Below are positions 35,646 to 44,717 of a stretch of 64,000 nt of DNA, piece after piece. The stretch lies in the NCBI RefSeq assembly GCF_025421775.1, contig NZ_JAOEFX010000002.1:434001-498000 (forward strand). The letters are read 5' to 3'. This DNA comes from Paenarthrobacter aurescens (GTDB lineage: Bacteria; Actinomycetota; Actinomycetes; Actinomycetales; Micrococcaceae). The notes beneath the pieces were generated by a model, which saw nothing but the letters and a program-made list of their open reading frames with translations, was not told where the DNA came from and did not search any database. The position numbers were made by a program, and so were the translations under genes. Position 1 is the first letter of the stretch. Each line of letters begins with the position of its first letter.

Positions 35646-36947
35646 ATGACGCGTAAATCTCTCCGTCGTTTCCAAAAGGCAGTAGCAGTCATGGCGACAG
35701 TCGGCATGCTTGGCCTCACCGTAGCCTGCTCCAGTCCCTCATCCAATCAGCCCGAGGATGGCCCGGTGGAGATTCGCTTCTCCTGGTGGGGTAATGCCAC
35801 CCGCGCCGAAATGACCAACAATGCCATCAAAGAGTTCGAAGCGGCCAACCCCAACATCAAGGTCAAGCCCGAGTACGGCGATATCGGCGGCTACTTCGAC
35901 AAACTGGCCACCCAGGTTGCAGCCAACGACGCCCCCGACGTGATCACCATGGGCGGCGCCTACCCGGCCGAGTATGCCAACCGGGGTGCGCTGCTGGACC
36001 TGTCCAAGGTGAGCGGATCACTCGACCTTTCGAAGCTGGATCAGGGGGCCTTGGAAAACGGGCAGGTCCAAGGCAAGCAGTACGGCGTTTCCACCGGCGC
36101 CAATGCACTCGCCATCGTGGTGAACCCCGCAGTGTTCCAGGCTGCTGACGTTGCCCTTCCGGACGACAGCAAGTGGTCTTGGGACGACTTCGCCAAGGTC
36201 GCCGAAGACGTAACAGCCAAGAGCCCCAAGGGTACCTACGGCACAGCCACCGTCCTCACGCACGACTCGCTGGACGCGTTCGCCCGCCAGCGCGGCAAGT
36301 CGCTTTACACCCAGGACGGTCAGTTGGGACTGGACAAGGAAACGGTCCAGGACTACTTTGATTTCTCGCTGAAGCTCAGTGAATCCGGCGCAGCTCCCAG
36401 TGCGTCCGAGACCGTGGAGAAACTCAATGTCAGCACGGAGCAGACACTCATGGGCATGGGGCAGGCCGGCATGATGCTCACATGGACCAATTCGCTTTCC
36501 GCCCTGAGTAAAGCATCTGGCGCTGAATTGAAGCTGCTCAAGCTCCCGGGTGAGACACCTACGCCCGGCATCTGGCTCCAGTCTTCGCAGTTCTACACCA
36601 TCTCTGCGCGCAGCAAGCACACAGACGCCGCCGCCAAGCTGGTCAACTTCCTGGTGAACAACGAGGCCGCGGCCAAGATCATCCAGAGTGACCGCGGCGT
36701 GCCCAGCAACTCCGGCATGCGTACGGCAATCCAGGATCTGTTGACGCCCCAGGGCAAGGTGGAAGCCGCCTACATCGACCAGATCGGCAAGATGGACTTC
36801 GCCCCCACGTTTATCGGGCCCACGGGTTCAACAGCGGTCTCCGAGATCACGGCACGGATCAACACCGAGGTCCTGTTCAAACGGCTGGCCCCGGACAAGG
36901 CGGCAGAGCAGTGGCTCAGCGAAAGCAAAGCAGCCATCGGCAAGTAG
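35646..36947 (+). CDS. Extracellular sugar-binding lipoprotein of an ABC importer (orphan)
   Basis: 433 aa. A Lys/Arg-rich N-terminus, a hydrophobic stretch and a lipobox (LGLTVACS, Cys near residue 29) indicate a lipid-anchored receptor. The mature part is a type 1 extracellular solute-binding protein: IRFSWWGNATRAEMTNNAIK, FEAANPNIKVKPEYGDIGGY and DVITMGGAYPAEYA are typical of CUT1 sugar receptors. No permease or ATPase gene of the CUT1 type follows; the next gene is convergent. It probably works with permeases encoded elsewhere, bringing in the substrate of the neighbouring glycosidases. Start ATG 35646 has GAAAGAAG upstream. Confidence 0.88.
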   Translation: MTRKSLRRFQKAVAVMATVGMLGLTVACSSPSSNQPEDGPVEIRFSWWGNATRAEMTNNAIKEFEAANPNIKVKPEYGDIGGYFDKLATQVAANDAPDVITMGGAYPAEYANRGALLDLSKVSGSLDLSKLDQGALENGQVQGKQYGVSTGANALAIVVNPAVFQAADVALPDDSKWSWDDFAKVAEDVTAKSPKGTYGTATVLTHDSLDAFARQRGKSLYTQDGQLGLDKETVQDYFDFSLKLSESGAAPSASETVEKLNVSTEQTLMGMGQAGMMLTWTNSLSALSKASGAELKLLKLPGETPTPGIWLQSSQFYTISARSKHTDAAAKLVNFLVNNEAAAKIIQSDRGVPSNSGMRTAIQDLLTPQGKVEAAYIDQIGKMDFAPTFIGPTGSTAVSEITARINTEVLFKRLAPDKAAEQWLSESKAAIGK

Positions 36948-36972
36948 TACCCAACCAGGTCGGTCCGGGGCG

Positions 36973-37749
36973 TCAGGTGGCGTCCCGGACCTCCAGGTAC
37001 GGATCCGCCCAGGCTCCGATGATGCGCGCAACCCGTGCTGCCTGGCCCTTCCCGGTGAGGAGGTGCTCGCTGCCCTCCAGCGAGATGAAGCTCCGGGGGT
37101 GCCGGGCAGTACGGAAGATCTCGCTGGCGTTGTCGATCCCCACGGTGTTGTCGGTGGGGGAGTGCATCACCATCAGCGGCTTGTGGAGACTCCGGATGCA
37201 GTCGCGCAGGTCTGCGCGTTCCACGTCCTCCACAAAATGGCGGCGGACCTCCATGGGCCGTCCGCCAAGGTCCACCACAGCGCTGCCGTCCCGCAGGATG
37301 GCATCAATTTCGGTGTCGAACATGTGCTCCACGTGCTTGGGCTCGTAGGGCGCGCCCACGGTCACCACGGCGTTCAGTCCAGGAATGTCGCGGGCCGCCG
37401 CAAGCACAGCCGCGCCCCCGAAGGAGTGGCCCACCAGCAGGGAGATGTCCCGGCCCAGCCCCCGCATGAATTCCGCGGCGAGGATGGTGTCGGCAACCTT
37501 CACGCTGAAGGACCCGGCAGACCATTCGCCCGCGGAACCGCCCAGGCCGAGGTTATCGAAGCGCAGCATCCCAACACCCTGCTCAGCCAGCCCCTTGCAG
37601 ATACGGGATGCAGCGGGGCTGTCCTTGCCAAGGGTGAGGCCGTGCGAGTACAGGCCCCAGCCCCGCACCGGGCCCTCGGGGACGTCGACAATCCCCGCCA
37701 GCGTATCGCCGGTGCTTCCTGCGAAGCTGATCTTTTCGGAGCGTGACAC
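36973..37749 (-). CDS. Alpha/beta hydrolase
   Basis: 258 aa cytoplasmic serine hydrolase. The nucleophile elbow is LLVGHSFGGAAVL (Ser near residue 109). An oxyanion region (YSHGLTLGKDSP) and a likely acid/His pair (HSPTDNTVGIDNA, GSEHLLTG) complete the triad. LRFDNLGLGGSAGEW is common in the family often found fused or adjacent to OsmC proteins. Substrate unknown. It lies downstream of the sdh operon in the same direction, separated by a strong terminator. Confidence 0.85.
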   Translation of the reverse strand: MSRSEKISFAGSTGDTLAGIVDVPEGPVRGWGLYSHGLTLGKDSPAASRICKGLAEQGVGMLRFDNLGLGGSAGEWSAGSFSVKVADTILAAEFMRGLGRDISLLVGHSFGGAAVLAAARDIPGLNAVVTVGAPYEPKHVEHMFDTEIDAILRDGSAVVDLGGRPMEVRRHFVEDVERADLRDCIRSLHKPLMVMHSPTDNTVGIDNASEIFRTARHPRSFISLEGSEHLLTGKGQAARVARIIGAWADPYLEVRDAT

Positions 37750-37793
37750 GCTGGTCTCCTTGCGTTGCTATGAGCGGTTGAGGAAGTTGATTA

Positions 37794-37841
37794 ACGACGA
37801 CGGCGCCGTTCACCATCAGTGGTGAGCGGCGCCGTCGTCGT
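37794..37841 (-). terminator. Strong intrinsic terminator after sdhB
   Basis: ACGACGACGGCGCCG (37794-37808) pairs perfectly with CGGCGCCGTCGTCGT (37827-37841), and an inner TCACC/GGTGA stem closes the loop to ATCAGT. Flanks are AT-rich on both sides, so it can stop transcription in either direction. Confidence 0.85.
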
Positions 37842-37863
37842 GTTGTCTTTTAGTGAACGGTGA

Positions 37864-38646
37864 CTAGATCTTGCGGGCCAGGATGGCCTGCTTGACCTCG
37901 GCGATGGCCTGGGTCACCTGAATGCCACGCGGGCATGCTTCCGAGCAGTTGAAGGTGGTGCGGCAGCGCCACACGCCTTCTTTGTCGTTGAGGATCTCAA
38001 GGCGCATGTCGCCGGCGTCATCACGGGAATCGAAGATGAAGCGGTGTGCATTGACGATTGCAGCCGGACCAAAGTACTGGCCGTCGGTCCAGAAGACCGG
38101 GCAGGACGAGGTGCAGGCAGCGCACAGGATGCACTTGGTGGTGTCGTCAAAACGCTCACGGTCCTCAACGGACTGCAGGCGTTCCTTGGTGGGCTCGTGG
38201 CCCTTGTTGATCAGGAACGGCATGACTTCGCGGAAGGACTGGAAGAAGGGCTCCATGTCCACGATCAGGTCCTTCTCCACCGGAAGGCCCTTGATCGGTT
38301 CCACCGTGATGGGCTTGGACGTGTCCAGGTCCTTCAACAGCGTCTTGCAGGCGAGGCGGTTGCGGCCGTTGATGCGCATGGCATCGGAACCGCACACGCC
38401 GTGGGCGCAGGAGCGACGGAAGGAAACGCTGCCGTCGATTTCCCACTTGACCTTGTGGAGGGCATCCAACACGCGGTCCGTGCCGTACATGGTCAGCTTG
38501 TAGTCATCCCAGCGTGCTTCGTCCGAGATCTCGGGATCGTAGCGGCGCACGCGGAGCGTGATGTGGAAGGTGGGGATTTCACCGTCGCCGGCAACGCTTG
38601 CCGGGAGCTCGATTTTGGAAGCGGGCTCTGCCATTTCGGTCGTCAT
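37864..38646 (-). CDS. sdhB: Succinate dehydrogenase iron-sulfur subunit
   Basis: 260 aa. The [2Fe-2S] cysteines are in FRRSCAHGVCGSDAM and NRLACKT. The 4Fe and 3Fe clusters are in CILCAACTSSCP, TFNCSEACPRG. The subunit passes electrons from FAD in SdhA to quinone via the membrane subunits. Its start codon shares a base with the stop of sdhA (TAATG), so translation is coupled. Last gene of sdhCDAB, with the terminator at 37794-37841. Confidence 0.96.
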   Translation of the reverse strand: MTTEMAEPASKIELPASVAGDGEIPTFHITLRVRRYDPEISDEARWDDYKLTMYGTDRVLDALHKVKWEIDGSVSFRRSCAHGVCGSDAMRINGRNRLACKTLLKDLDTSKPITVEPIKGLPVEKDLIVDMEPFFQSFREVMPFLINKGHEPTKERLQSVEDRERFDDTTKCILCAACTSSCPVFWTDGQYFGPAAIVNAHRFIFDSRDDAGDMRLEILNDKEGVWRCRTTFNCSEACPRGIQVTQAIAEVKQAILARKI

Positions 38647-40445
38647 TAGTACTTACGCTCCATCGGCTCGTAACGGGTGAAGATGACGGGCTTCGTCTCA
38701 AGACGGATGCCCGCGACGGATTCCGCCGAGGAGTCGACGGTGACGGAGTTGTCCAGGTAAGCCATGGAGTGCTTCATGAACTTCTCGTCATTGCGGTCCG
38801 GGAAGTCCTCGCGGTAGTGGCCACCGCGGGACTCTTCACGGTGCAGTGCACCGACGGTCATGACCTTGGCCATGTCCAGCAGGAAGCCCAGCTCCACTGC
38901 TTCCAGCAGGTCCAGGTTGAAGCGCTTGCCCTTGTCCTGGACAGTGACGTTCTTGTACCGCTCTTCGAAGGAAGCGATGTCGCTGAGGACCTGCTCCAAC
39001 GATTCCTTGGTACGGAACACCTGCATGTTGGCGTCCATGGTGTCCTGCAGTTCCTTGCGGATCTGGGCGACACGCTCGGTACCGTTTCCGGTGAGCAGGC
39101 CGTTGAGGATGCCACGGGTCATTGCCTCAGGGTCCTCGGGCAGCTCAACGTAATCAGCCGTCTTGGAGTATTCCGCTGCTGCGATGCCGGCGCGCTTGCC
39201 GAACACGTTGATGTCCAGGAGCGAGTTGGTGCCCAGACGGTTGGAGCCGTGTACGGAAACGCAGGCAACTTCACCGGCTGCGTAGAGGCCAGGCACAATC
39301 GTGTCGTTGTCCTGCAGCACCTCGGTGGTGATGTTGGTGGGGATGCCGCCCATGGCGTAGTGCGCCGTGGGGAACACCGGAACCGGGTCCGTGAACGGTT
39401 CCACACCCAGGTAGGTGCGGGCGAACTCGGTGATGTCCGGAAGCTTGGCTTCGATGTGCGCCGGCTCAAGGTGGGTCAGGTCCAGGAGGACGTAGTCCTT
39501 GTTCGGACCACAACCGCGGCCTTCACGCACTTCGTTCGCCATGGCACGGGCCACGATGTCACGGGGTGCGAGGTCCTTGATGGTGGGGGCGTAGCGCTCC
39601 ATGAAGCGCTCACCCTCCGAGTTACGCAGGATGGCACCTTCACCACGTGCACCCTCGGTGAGGAGGATGCCCAGGCCGGCGAGGCCGGTCGGGTGGAACT
39701 GGAAGAACTCCATGTCTTCCAGGGGGATGCCACGGCGGAACGCGATGCCCATGCCGTCACCCGTGAGGGTGTGGGCGTTGGACGTGGTCTTGAAGACCTT
39801 GCCGGCACCGCCTGAAGCGAACACAACGGACTTGGCCTGGAAGACGTGAAGTTCGCCGGAAGCGAGGTCATAGGAGACAACGCCGGCAACACGCTTCTGC
39901 TTGTACGGGGTACCGTCTTCGCGCACTGCGTCTTCTTCGACGATCAGCAGGTCCAGAACGTAGTACTCGTTGTAGAACTCAACGTTGTGCTTGACGCAGT
40001 TTTGGTACAGCGTCTGCAGGATCATGTGGCCCGTACGGTCGGCTGCATAGCAAGCACGGCGGACGGGAGCCTTGCCGTGGTCACGGGTGTGGCCACCGAA
40101 ACGGCGCTGGTCAATGCGGCCTTCGGGCGTGCGGTTGAACGGCAGGCCCATCTTTTCAAGGTCCAGCACGGCGTCAATGGCTTCCTTCGCCATGACCTCG
40201 GCTGCGTCCTGGTCAACCAGGTAGTCGCCACCCTTGATGGTGTCAAAGGTGTGCCATTCCCAGTTGTCTTCTTCGACGTTGGCCAGTGCTGCACACATTC
40301 CACCCTGGGCTGCACCGGTGTGCGAACGGGTGGGGTAGAGCTTGGTCAGTACCGCTGTGCGTGCGCGCTGACCGGACTCGATCGCGGCGCGCATGCCGGC
40401 GCCACCTGCACCGACAATAACGACGTCGTACTTATGGACCTGCAT
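38646..40445 (-). CDS. sdhA: Succinate dehydrogenase flavoprotein subunit
   Basis: 599 aa. FAD site [20 protein letters not shown] at the N-terminus; the histidine that attaches FAD covalently is in [15 protein letters not shown] (about residue 45). Substrate-site residues are in [20 protein letters not shown], and [10 protein letters not shown] is also conserved. It oxidises succinate to fumarate in the TCA cycle. ATG 40445 gives the standard [12 protein letters not shown] start; 7 further residues upstream (to 40466) are unlikely. Preceded by sdhD (about 100-nt gap). Confidence 0.97.
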   Translation of the reverse strand: MQVHKYDVVIVGAGGAGMRAAIESGQRARTAVLTKLYPTRSHTGAAQGGMCAALANVEEDNWEWHTFDTIKGGDYLVDQDAAEVMAKEAIDAVLDLEKMGLPFNRTPEGRIDQRRFGGHTRDHGKAPVRRACYAADRTGHMILQTLYQNCVKHNVEFYNEYYVLDLLIVEEDAVREDGTPYKQKRVAGVVSYDLASGELHVFQAKSVVFASGGAGKVFKTTSNAHTLTGDGMGIAFRRGIPLEDMEFFQFHPTGLAGLGILLTEGARGEGAILRNSEGERFMERYAPTIKDLAPRDIVARAMANEVREGRGCGPNKDYVLLDLTHLEPAHIEAKLPDITEFARTYLGVEPFTDPVPVFPTAHYAMGGIPTNITTEVLQDNDTIVPGLYAAGEVACVSVHGSNRLGTNSLLDINVFGKRAGIAAAEYSKTADYVELPEDPEAMTRGILNGLLTGNGTERVAQIRKELQDTMDANMQVFRTKESLEQVLSDIASFEERYKNVTVQDKGKRFNLDLLEAVELGFLLDMAKVMTVGALHREESRGGHYREDFPDRNDEKFMKHSMAYLDNSVTVDSSAESVAGIRLETKPVIFTRYEPMERKY

Positions 40446-40542
40446 ACCAGATGCTCTCTCTTTCAAAATTCAGATGGTCTGCGGAGGCTGCTCCGCTACG
40501 TCATGCGAACCGGTTCACTCCGCAGAGCCACCGGGAACGCTG

Positions 40543-41004
40543 CTACGGGGCCGGGCAGAATCCGCCAGGAAGCTGAACGCCGTCGACGACGGGGCACGGG
40601 TTGAACGTGAAGATCACCAGGGTGCCAAGGATGATGATGACCAGGGTGGCCGCGTAGAGGACCATCTTGAGCCAGAAGCGCGTGGAATCCTTCTCGGCGT
40701 AGTCGTTGATGATGGTGCGGACACCGTTGGTGCCGTGCAGCATGGCAAGCCACAGCATGGCGAGGTCCCAGAACTGCCAGAAAGGATCGGCCCACTTGCC
40801 GGCTACGAAGCCGAAGTCGATGGCGTGGATGCCTTCGCCCACCAGCAGGTTCACGAAGAGGTGGCCGAAGATCAGCACCACCAGGACGATGCCGGAGAGG
40901 CGCATGAAGAGCCAGGCGATCATTTCGAAGTTGCCGCGGCTGGAGCCGGTGCGGTTGTACTTCGGGGCGATTTTCCCGCTGCGCGGGGATTCGATGGTTG
41001 TCAT
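40543..41004 (-). CDS. sdhD: Succinate dehydrogenase membrane anchor subunit
   Basis: 153 aa with three transmembrane helices (IAWLFMRLSGIVLVVLIFGH, LAMLWLAMLHGTNGVRTIIN, LVIIILGTLVIFTF). The His residues in helix 1 (FGHLFVN) and helix 2 (LHGTNG) are candidate heme ligands. It lies 3 nt downstream of sdhC and anchors the catalytic SdhAB dimer. Confidence 0.92.
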   Translation of the reverse strand: MTTIESPRSGKIAPKYNRTGSSRGNFEMIAWLFMRLSGIVLVVLIFGHLFVNLLVGEGIHAIDFGFVAGKWADPFWQFWDLAMLWLAMLHGTNGVRTIINDYAEKDSTRFWLKMVLYAATLVIIILGTLVIFTFNPCPVVDGVQLPGGFCPAP

Positions 41005-41007
41005 GGC

Positions 41008-41388
41008 TTAGTGGCCTCCCAGCGCGAGGGAAAGGTGGCGGATGGCGAAGCCGGCGAACGTGACCAGCCACAGCGCAAGCACGATCCACAGCATCTGGCG
41101 CTGGTACTTAGCGCCCTTCTTCCAGAAGTCGATGGCGATCACACGCAGGCCGTTGAAGGCGTGGAAGATGATCGCGGCGACCAGGCCCGTTTCCCCCAGG
41201 GCCATGAGGGGGTTCTTGTAAGCACCAATGACGGCCGTGTAGGCCTCAGGGGACACGCGCACCAATGAGGTGTCCAGCACATGGACCAACAAGAAGAAAA
41301 AGATCACTACACCGGTAATGCGGTGTCCAACCCAGGACCACATGCCTTCACGGCCGCGGTACAAGGTGCCAGCTGGTTTTGTCGGCAC
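41008..41388 (-). CDS. sdhC: Succinate dehydrogenase cytochrome b556 subunit
   Basis: 126 aa, three helices. MWSWVGHRITGVVIFFFLLV contains the SdhC Ser/His/Arg motif (WSWVGHRITG); the His in FHAFNGLRVIAIDF is a likely heme ligand. First gene of the sdhCDAB operon. GTG 41388 is preceded by GGAAGG at 8 nt. The 250-nt region upstream, shared with manC, should hold its promoter. Confidence 0.93.
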   Translation of the reverse strand: MPTKPAGTLYRGREGMWSWVGHRITGVVIFFFLLVHVLDTSLVRVSPEAYTAVIGAYKNPLMALGETGLVAAIIFHAFNGLRVIAIDFWKKGAKYQRQMLWIVLALWLVTFAGFAIRHLSLALGGH

Positions 41389-41472
41389 TGATTAAACCTT
41401 CCTGCAACACAGCGGCGCTGGCATGGGATCCACGCGGGGGGAACGCCTGCTGCGAGAGCACTCGTAGCTCAC

Positions 41473-41486
41473 GCCTAAATCTAGGC
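41473..41486. promoter_or_regulatory. Inverted repeat in the sdhC-manC intergenic region
   Basis: GCCTA-AATC-TAGGC lies about 85 nt upstream of sdhC, in a roughly 250-nt divergent region that is otherwise without recognisable sites. It may be a regulator site for the sdh operon; no regulator is identified. Confidence 0.3.
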
Positions 41487-41629
41487 TTCGCTCACAGCAT
41501 ATTCAATTTAGGGCGGGCTTCTCTGCTTGTTAATTCCATGTTTCCTGCCCATATTCAGGCGATTTTGGTCAGAGTCTGAGACGAACACCACATGCGTGGC
41601 GTTCTGCGGGGCTTCCCGGCTGCGTCGGA

Positions 41630-41635
41630 TAAAGT
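41630..41635 (+). promoter_or_regulatory. -10 element for leaderless manC transcript
   Basis: TAAAGT lies 6 nt before GTG 41642 with no ribosome site. Confidence 0.45.
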
Positions 41636-41641
41636 GTTGCG

Positions 41642-42775
41642 GTGAGTACAGAAGACGCGAAATACCCGGAATCGCCCATGAACCGCTTCCATGCGGTTAT
41701 TCCGGCCGGCGGTGTAGGGACCCGGCTGTGGCCGCTCTCGCGTGCTGCCGCGCCCAAGTTCCTCCACGACCTGACCGGTTCCGGCAGCACGTTGTTGAGG
41801 GCCACCTATGACCGCCTTGAGCCGCTGGCAGGCGAGCGGGTGCTCGTAGTGACCGGTGAGGCGCACCGCGCCGCTGTTTGTCGTCAGCTCCCCGAAATAG
41901 GGGACGACGAACTGGTGCTCGAAAGCGAACCCAAGGACTCCGGTGCTGCCATCGGACTGGCCGCTGCCATCCTGTACCGCCGCGATCCGGAGACCATCAT
42001 GGGCTCCTTCGCCGCAGACCAGGTCATCAGCCCTGACGATCTCTTCCTGGAAACCGTGCGCGAGGCGATCTACACCGCTGCCATGGGCAAGATCGTCACC
42101 ATTGGCATCAAGCCAACGCACCCGTCCACCGGCTTCGGTTACATCCGTTCAGGTGCTGCACTCAACGTCGAAGGTGCTCCAAACGCGCTTGCCGTGGCTG
42201 AGTTCGTCGAGAAGCCAAGCCAGGAAGTTGCCAACAAGTACGTCGAGGCTGGCGACTATGTGTGGAACGCCGGCATGTTCGTCGCCCCGGTAGCTCTCAT
42301 GCTCAAGCACCTCGAAGCCAACCAGCCGGAGCTCTTCGCAGGCCTGCAGGAGATCGCCGAGGCCTGGGACACGCCGCAGCGCGACGAGGTCAAGGCGCGT
42401 GTCTGGCCAACCCTGCCCAAGATTGCCATCGATTACGCCGTGGCCGAGCCTGCAGCGGCAGCCGGTGATGTCGCCGTCGTGCCTGGTACCTTCCGTTGGG
42501 ACGACGTCGGTGACTTTGCCGCCATTGGCCGTCTGAACAACGCCGGCGACGTCGACGAAGTGACGGTGCTTGGCGAAGGCGCCCGCGTGTTCGCCGAGAA
42601 TGCCAGCGGCGTGGTGGTCTCCGATACCAAGCGCGTCATCGCCCTGATCGGCATCAAGGACGTAGTCATTGTGGATACTCCCGATGCCCTCCTTGTCACC
42701 ACCAAGGAGCACGCGCAACTGGTGAAAGGCACTGTTGACGCCCTGAAGGCCAGTGGCGATACGGACGTGCTGTAG
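41642..42775 (+). CDS. manC: Mannose-1-phosphate guanylyltransferase
   Basis: 377 aa nucleotidyltransferase making GDP-mannose from GTP and mannose-1-phosphate. The pyrophosphorylase signature is IPAGGVGTRLWPLSR with the downstream PKFL (about residues 21-42), and AEFVEKPSQE is the sugar-phosphate motif. The single-domain length lacks the fused phosphomannose isomerase domain of longer enzymes. GDP-mannose would feed cell-wall glycans and glycolipids. GTG 41642 fits a leaderless start. The next gene is separated by a strong terminator. Confidence 0.9.
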   Translation: MSTEDAKYPESPMNRFHAVIPAGGVGTRLWPLSRAAAPKFLHDLTGSGSTLLRATYDRLEPLAGERVLVVTGEAHRAAVCRQLPEIGDDELVLESEPKDSGAAIGLAAAILYRRDPETIMGSFAADQVISPDDLFLETVREAIYTAAMGKIVTIGIKPTHPSTGFGYIRSGAALNVEGAPNALAVAEFVEKPSQEVANKYVEAGDYVWNAGMFVAPVALMLKHLEANQPELFAGLQEIAEAWDTPQRDEVKARVWPTLPKIAIDYAVAEPAAAAGDVAVVPGTFRWDDVGDFAAIGRLNNAGDVDEVTVLGEGARVFAENASGVVVSDTKRVIALIGIKDVVIVDTPDALLVTTKEHAQLVKGTVDALKASGDTDVL

Positions 42776-42794
42776 TACATCTGCTTATACCGTG

Positions 42795-42847
42795 AGCCAC
42801 CTCTTTGGTTGTCCTGCGCCTGAACGCAGCGTAACCAAGAGGTGGCT
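42795..42847 (+). terminator. Intrinsic terminator after manC
   Basis: AGCCACCTCTTTGGTT (42795-42810) pairs with AACCAAGAGGTGGCT (42833-42847), leaving one bulged T. TTCGTTCTTC follows. Confidence 0.8.
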
Positions 42848-42873
42848 TTCGTTCTTCGGAGGCCACGCATGGC

Positions 42874-42879
42874 TAGAGT
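42874..42879 (+). promoter_or_regulatory. -10 element for leaderless amidohydrolase transcript
   Basis: TAGAGT lies 6 nt before GTG 42886. Confidence 0.45.
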
Positions 42880-42885
42880 TGTGAC

Positions 42886-44091
42886 GTGCGCAATTACACG
42901 ACTGAAACCGAGCCCGCTCCCGTGGTGAGTCCTTGGGTTGATGAACTGCTTCCCGGACTCATTGAATTCCGACGCGACCTTCATGCGCACCCCGAGCTGT
43001 CCTTCAAGGAATTCCGCACCACGGACAAGCTGGTGGAGCGGCTTGAAGCTGCCGGACTGAAGCCCAGGCGGCTGGAGGAGACAGGACTCACGGTTGACGT
43101 GGGCGAAGGCCCCATTGCCACAGCCCTTCGCGGGGACATTGACGCACTGCCGATCATTGAGGAAACCGGCCTGCCTTTCGCGTCGAAGAACCATGGCGTC
43201 ACCCATGCTTGCGGGCACGACGTCCACACCACCGCCATGCTCGGCATTGCGTTGACGTTGCAGCGGATGCACAAGAACAATCCGCTGGGTGGCACGGTCC
43301 GGATCATCTTCCAGCCCGCCGAGGAAACCATGCCGGGGGGCGCCTTGTCCTGCATTGAGCAGGGCGTGCTGGAGGGCGTGCCGCGGATCCTTGCGCTGCA
43401 CTGTGATCCCCGGATCAACGTAGGCCAGATCGGTACCCGCATCGGTGCCATCACGTCGGCGTCGGACACCATTAAAATTGAACTCTCGGGACGCGGTGGA
43501 CACACGTCCCGCCCGCACCTGACCGAGGACCTTGTCTTCGCTTTGTCTCAGATCGCCATCAACGTTCCGGCTGTTCTTTCCCGCCGCGTGGACGTCCGCA
43601 GTGGCGTATCCGTGGTCTGGGGCCAGATTTCCGCCGGCTCGGCGCCGAATGCCATTCCCGGATCCGGCTATATGGCCGGCACCATGCGTTGCCTCGATCG
43701 CGATGCCTGGCACAGCGCGGGGGAGTTGTTGGATGACGTTGTGAGGCAGGTTGCCGCGCCTTATGGCGTGGACGTTCACCTTGAACACACCCGCGGCGTG
43801 CCTCCCGTGGTGAACTCCGAGCATGAGACGGCCCTCATCGAAGCGTCCGCCCGTGCCGAGCTGGGCGAGAATGCCGTGGTCCTCACGCCGCAGTCCATGG
43901 GTGGCGAGGATTTCGCCTGGTTCCTGGCCGACCTTCCCGGTGCCATGATGCGCCTCGGCACGCACACCCCCGGCGGCGAAGAATACGACCTCCACCGCGG
44001 TGACTTCATTGTGGACGAACGAGCCCTTGGCTACGCCATCCGCGTCCTGACCGCAGCTGCGCTCCGGACCATCCGCGACCTGGAGAAATAA
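42886..44091 (+). CDS. M20 family metal-dependent amidohydrolase
   Basis: 401 aa. Family landmarks: FRRDLHAHPELSFKEFRTTD at the N-terminus, ALRGDIDALPI, the metal motif THACGHDVHTTAML (about residue 107), FQPAEETMPGG with the catalytic Glu, and a C-terminal MGGEDFAWFL. These are the IAA-amino-acid hydrolase / N-acyl-amino-acid amidohydrolase type. It removes an acyl group from an amino acid or related amide in the cytoplasm; substrate not evident. A separate unit between a terminator upstream and a palindromic element downstream. Confidence 0.9.
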   Translation: MRNYTTETEPAPVVSPWVDELLPGLIEFRRDLHAHPELSFKEFRTTDKLVERLEAAGLKPRRLEETGLTVDVGEGPIATALRGDIDALPIIEETGLPFASKNHGVTHACGHDVHTTAMLGIALTLQRMHKNNPLGGTVRIIFQPAEETMPGGALSCIEQGVLEGVPRILALHCDPRINVGQIGTRIGAITSASDTIKIELSGRGGHTSRPHLTEDLVFALSQIAINVPAVLSRRVDVRSGVSVVWGQISAGSAPNAIPGSGYMAGTMRCLDRDAWHSAGELLDDVVRQVAAPYGVDVHLEHTRGVPPVVNSEHETALIEASARAELGENAVVLTPQSMGGEDFAWFLADLPGAMMRLGTHTPGGEEYDLHRGDFIVDERALGYAIRVLTAAALRTIRDLEK

Positions 44092-44092
44092 A

Positions 44093-44158
44093 CCCAACCG
44101 AGTCGCAGTTCAGGCCGTTTTGAGCTCTCAGAATGGCCTGAACTGCGACTCGCTTGGG
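44093..44158. repeat. 66-nt hairpin element after amidohydrolase gene
   Basis: Arms 44093-44116 and 44135-44158 are reverse complements over 24 nt with one mismatch (C98 opposite C153). The core is CGAGTCGCAGTTCAGGCC. The loop is 18 nt and there is no T-tract. It starts 1 nt after the amidohydrolase stop, like the element at 27703, and may be an interspersed palindromic repeat that doubles as a terminator. Confidence 0.7.
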
Positions 44159-44177
44159 TACGGCCGGCGTATATAAG

Positions 44178-44206
44178 TTGTGCACAATTAAATTGTGCAC
44201 TATTGT
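44178..44206 (+). promoter_or_regulatory. ohrR promoter with OhrR-type operator
   Basis: The -35 TTGTGC (44178-44183) and the -10 TATTGT (44201-44206) are 17 nt apart. GTGCACAATT-A-AATTGTGCAC (44180-44200), a perfect 21-nt dyad, fills the spacer. Its CAATTAAATTG core is like the Bacillus OhrR operator. The -10 is 7 nt from ATG 44214, so the transcript is probably leaderless. Confidence 0.8.
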
Positions 44207-44213
44207 TTTATCC

Positions 44214-44648
44214 ATGAGTGATGCACCCCGCCTCCGCCACCAGGTCTGCTTTGCGCTGTATTCGGCGTCCAAAGCCGCGACGGCGGTCTACCGCCCCGTG
44301 CTGGAGGACCTCGGCCTGACGTATCCGCAGTACCTGGTGATGCTGGTCTTGTGGGAGCAGGAGCCGCGGAGCGTTCGCGACCTCGGTGCCGAATTGGGCC
44401 TCGATTCCGGAACGCTCTCGCCCCTGCTCAAGCGGCTCGAAGCCTTGGGACTGGTGGAACGCCGCCGCTCCGCCGAGGACGAGCGCCGCGTGGACGTGGT
44501 ACTGACCGACGCCGGGACCGCCTTGAGTACCCGCGCACAGGCCGTGCCCCAGCGCCTTGCGGACGCCGCCGGACTTTCTGCCGGTGAGATCGAACAGCTG
44601 CACGCCACCCTCGGCAAGCTCACCAAAGCCCTCAACGGCTCACTCTGA
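44214..44648 (+). CDS. ohrR: MarR-family organic hydroperoxide repressor OhrR
   Basis: 144 aa winged-helix repressor. The N-terminal helix carries the reactive Cys in RLRHQVCFALYSASK (about residue 12), the peroxide sensor of OhrR proteins. The DNA-binding core is RDLGAELGLDSGTLSPLLKR, with the wing VERRRSAEDERRVDVVLT. Oxidation of the Cys by organic hydroperoxides releases DNA. It represses itself and the ohr gene 69 nt downstream through the dyad at 44180-44200. Confidence 0.93.
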   Translation: MSDAPRLRHQVCFALYSASKAATAVYRPVLEDLGLTYPQYLVMLVLWEQEPRSVRDLGAELGLDSGTLSPLLKRLEALGLVERRRSAEDERRVDVVLTDAGTALSTRAQAVPQRLADAAGLSAGEIEQLHATLGKLTKALNGSL

Positions 44649-44717
44649 GAACAGCTCACTCTGACAAACTCCCGGAAAATCCCGAGACGTCCATTCCCGA
44701 AGAGAAACGGAAACACC

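Noticed and set aside
38598..39815. 405-codon open frame antisense to sdhA
   Set aside because: Shadow of sdhA, which has full motif support.
42433..44097. 554-codon open frame antisense to the amidohydrolase
   Set aside because: Overlaps two well-supported sense genes and shows no domain.
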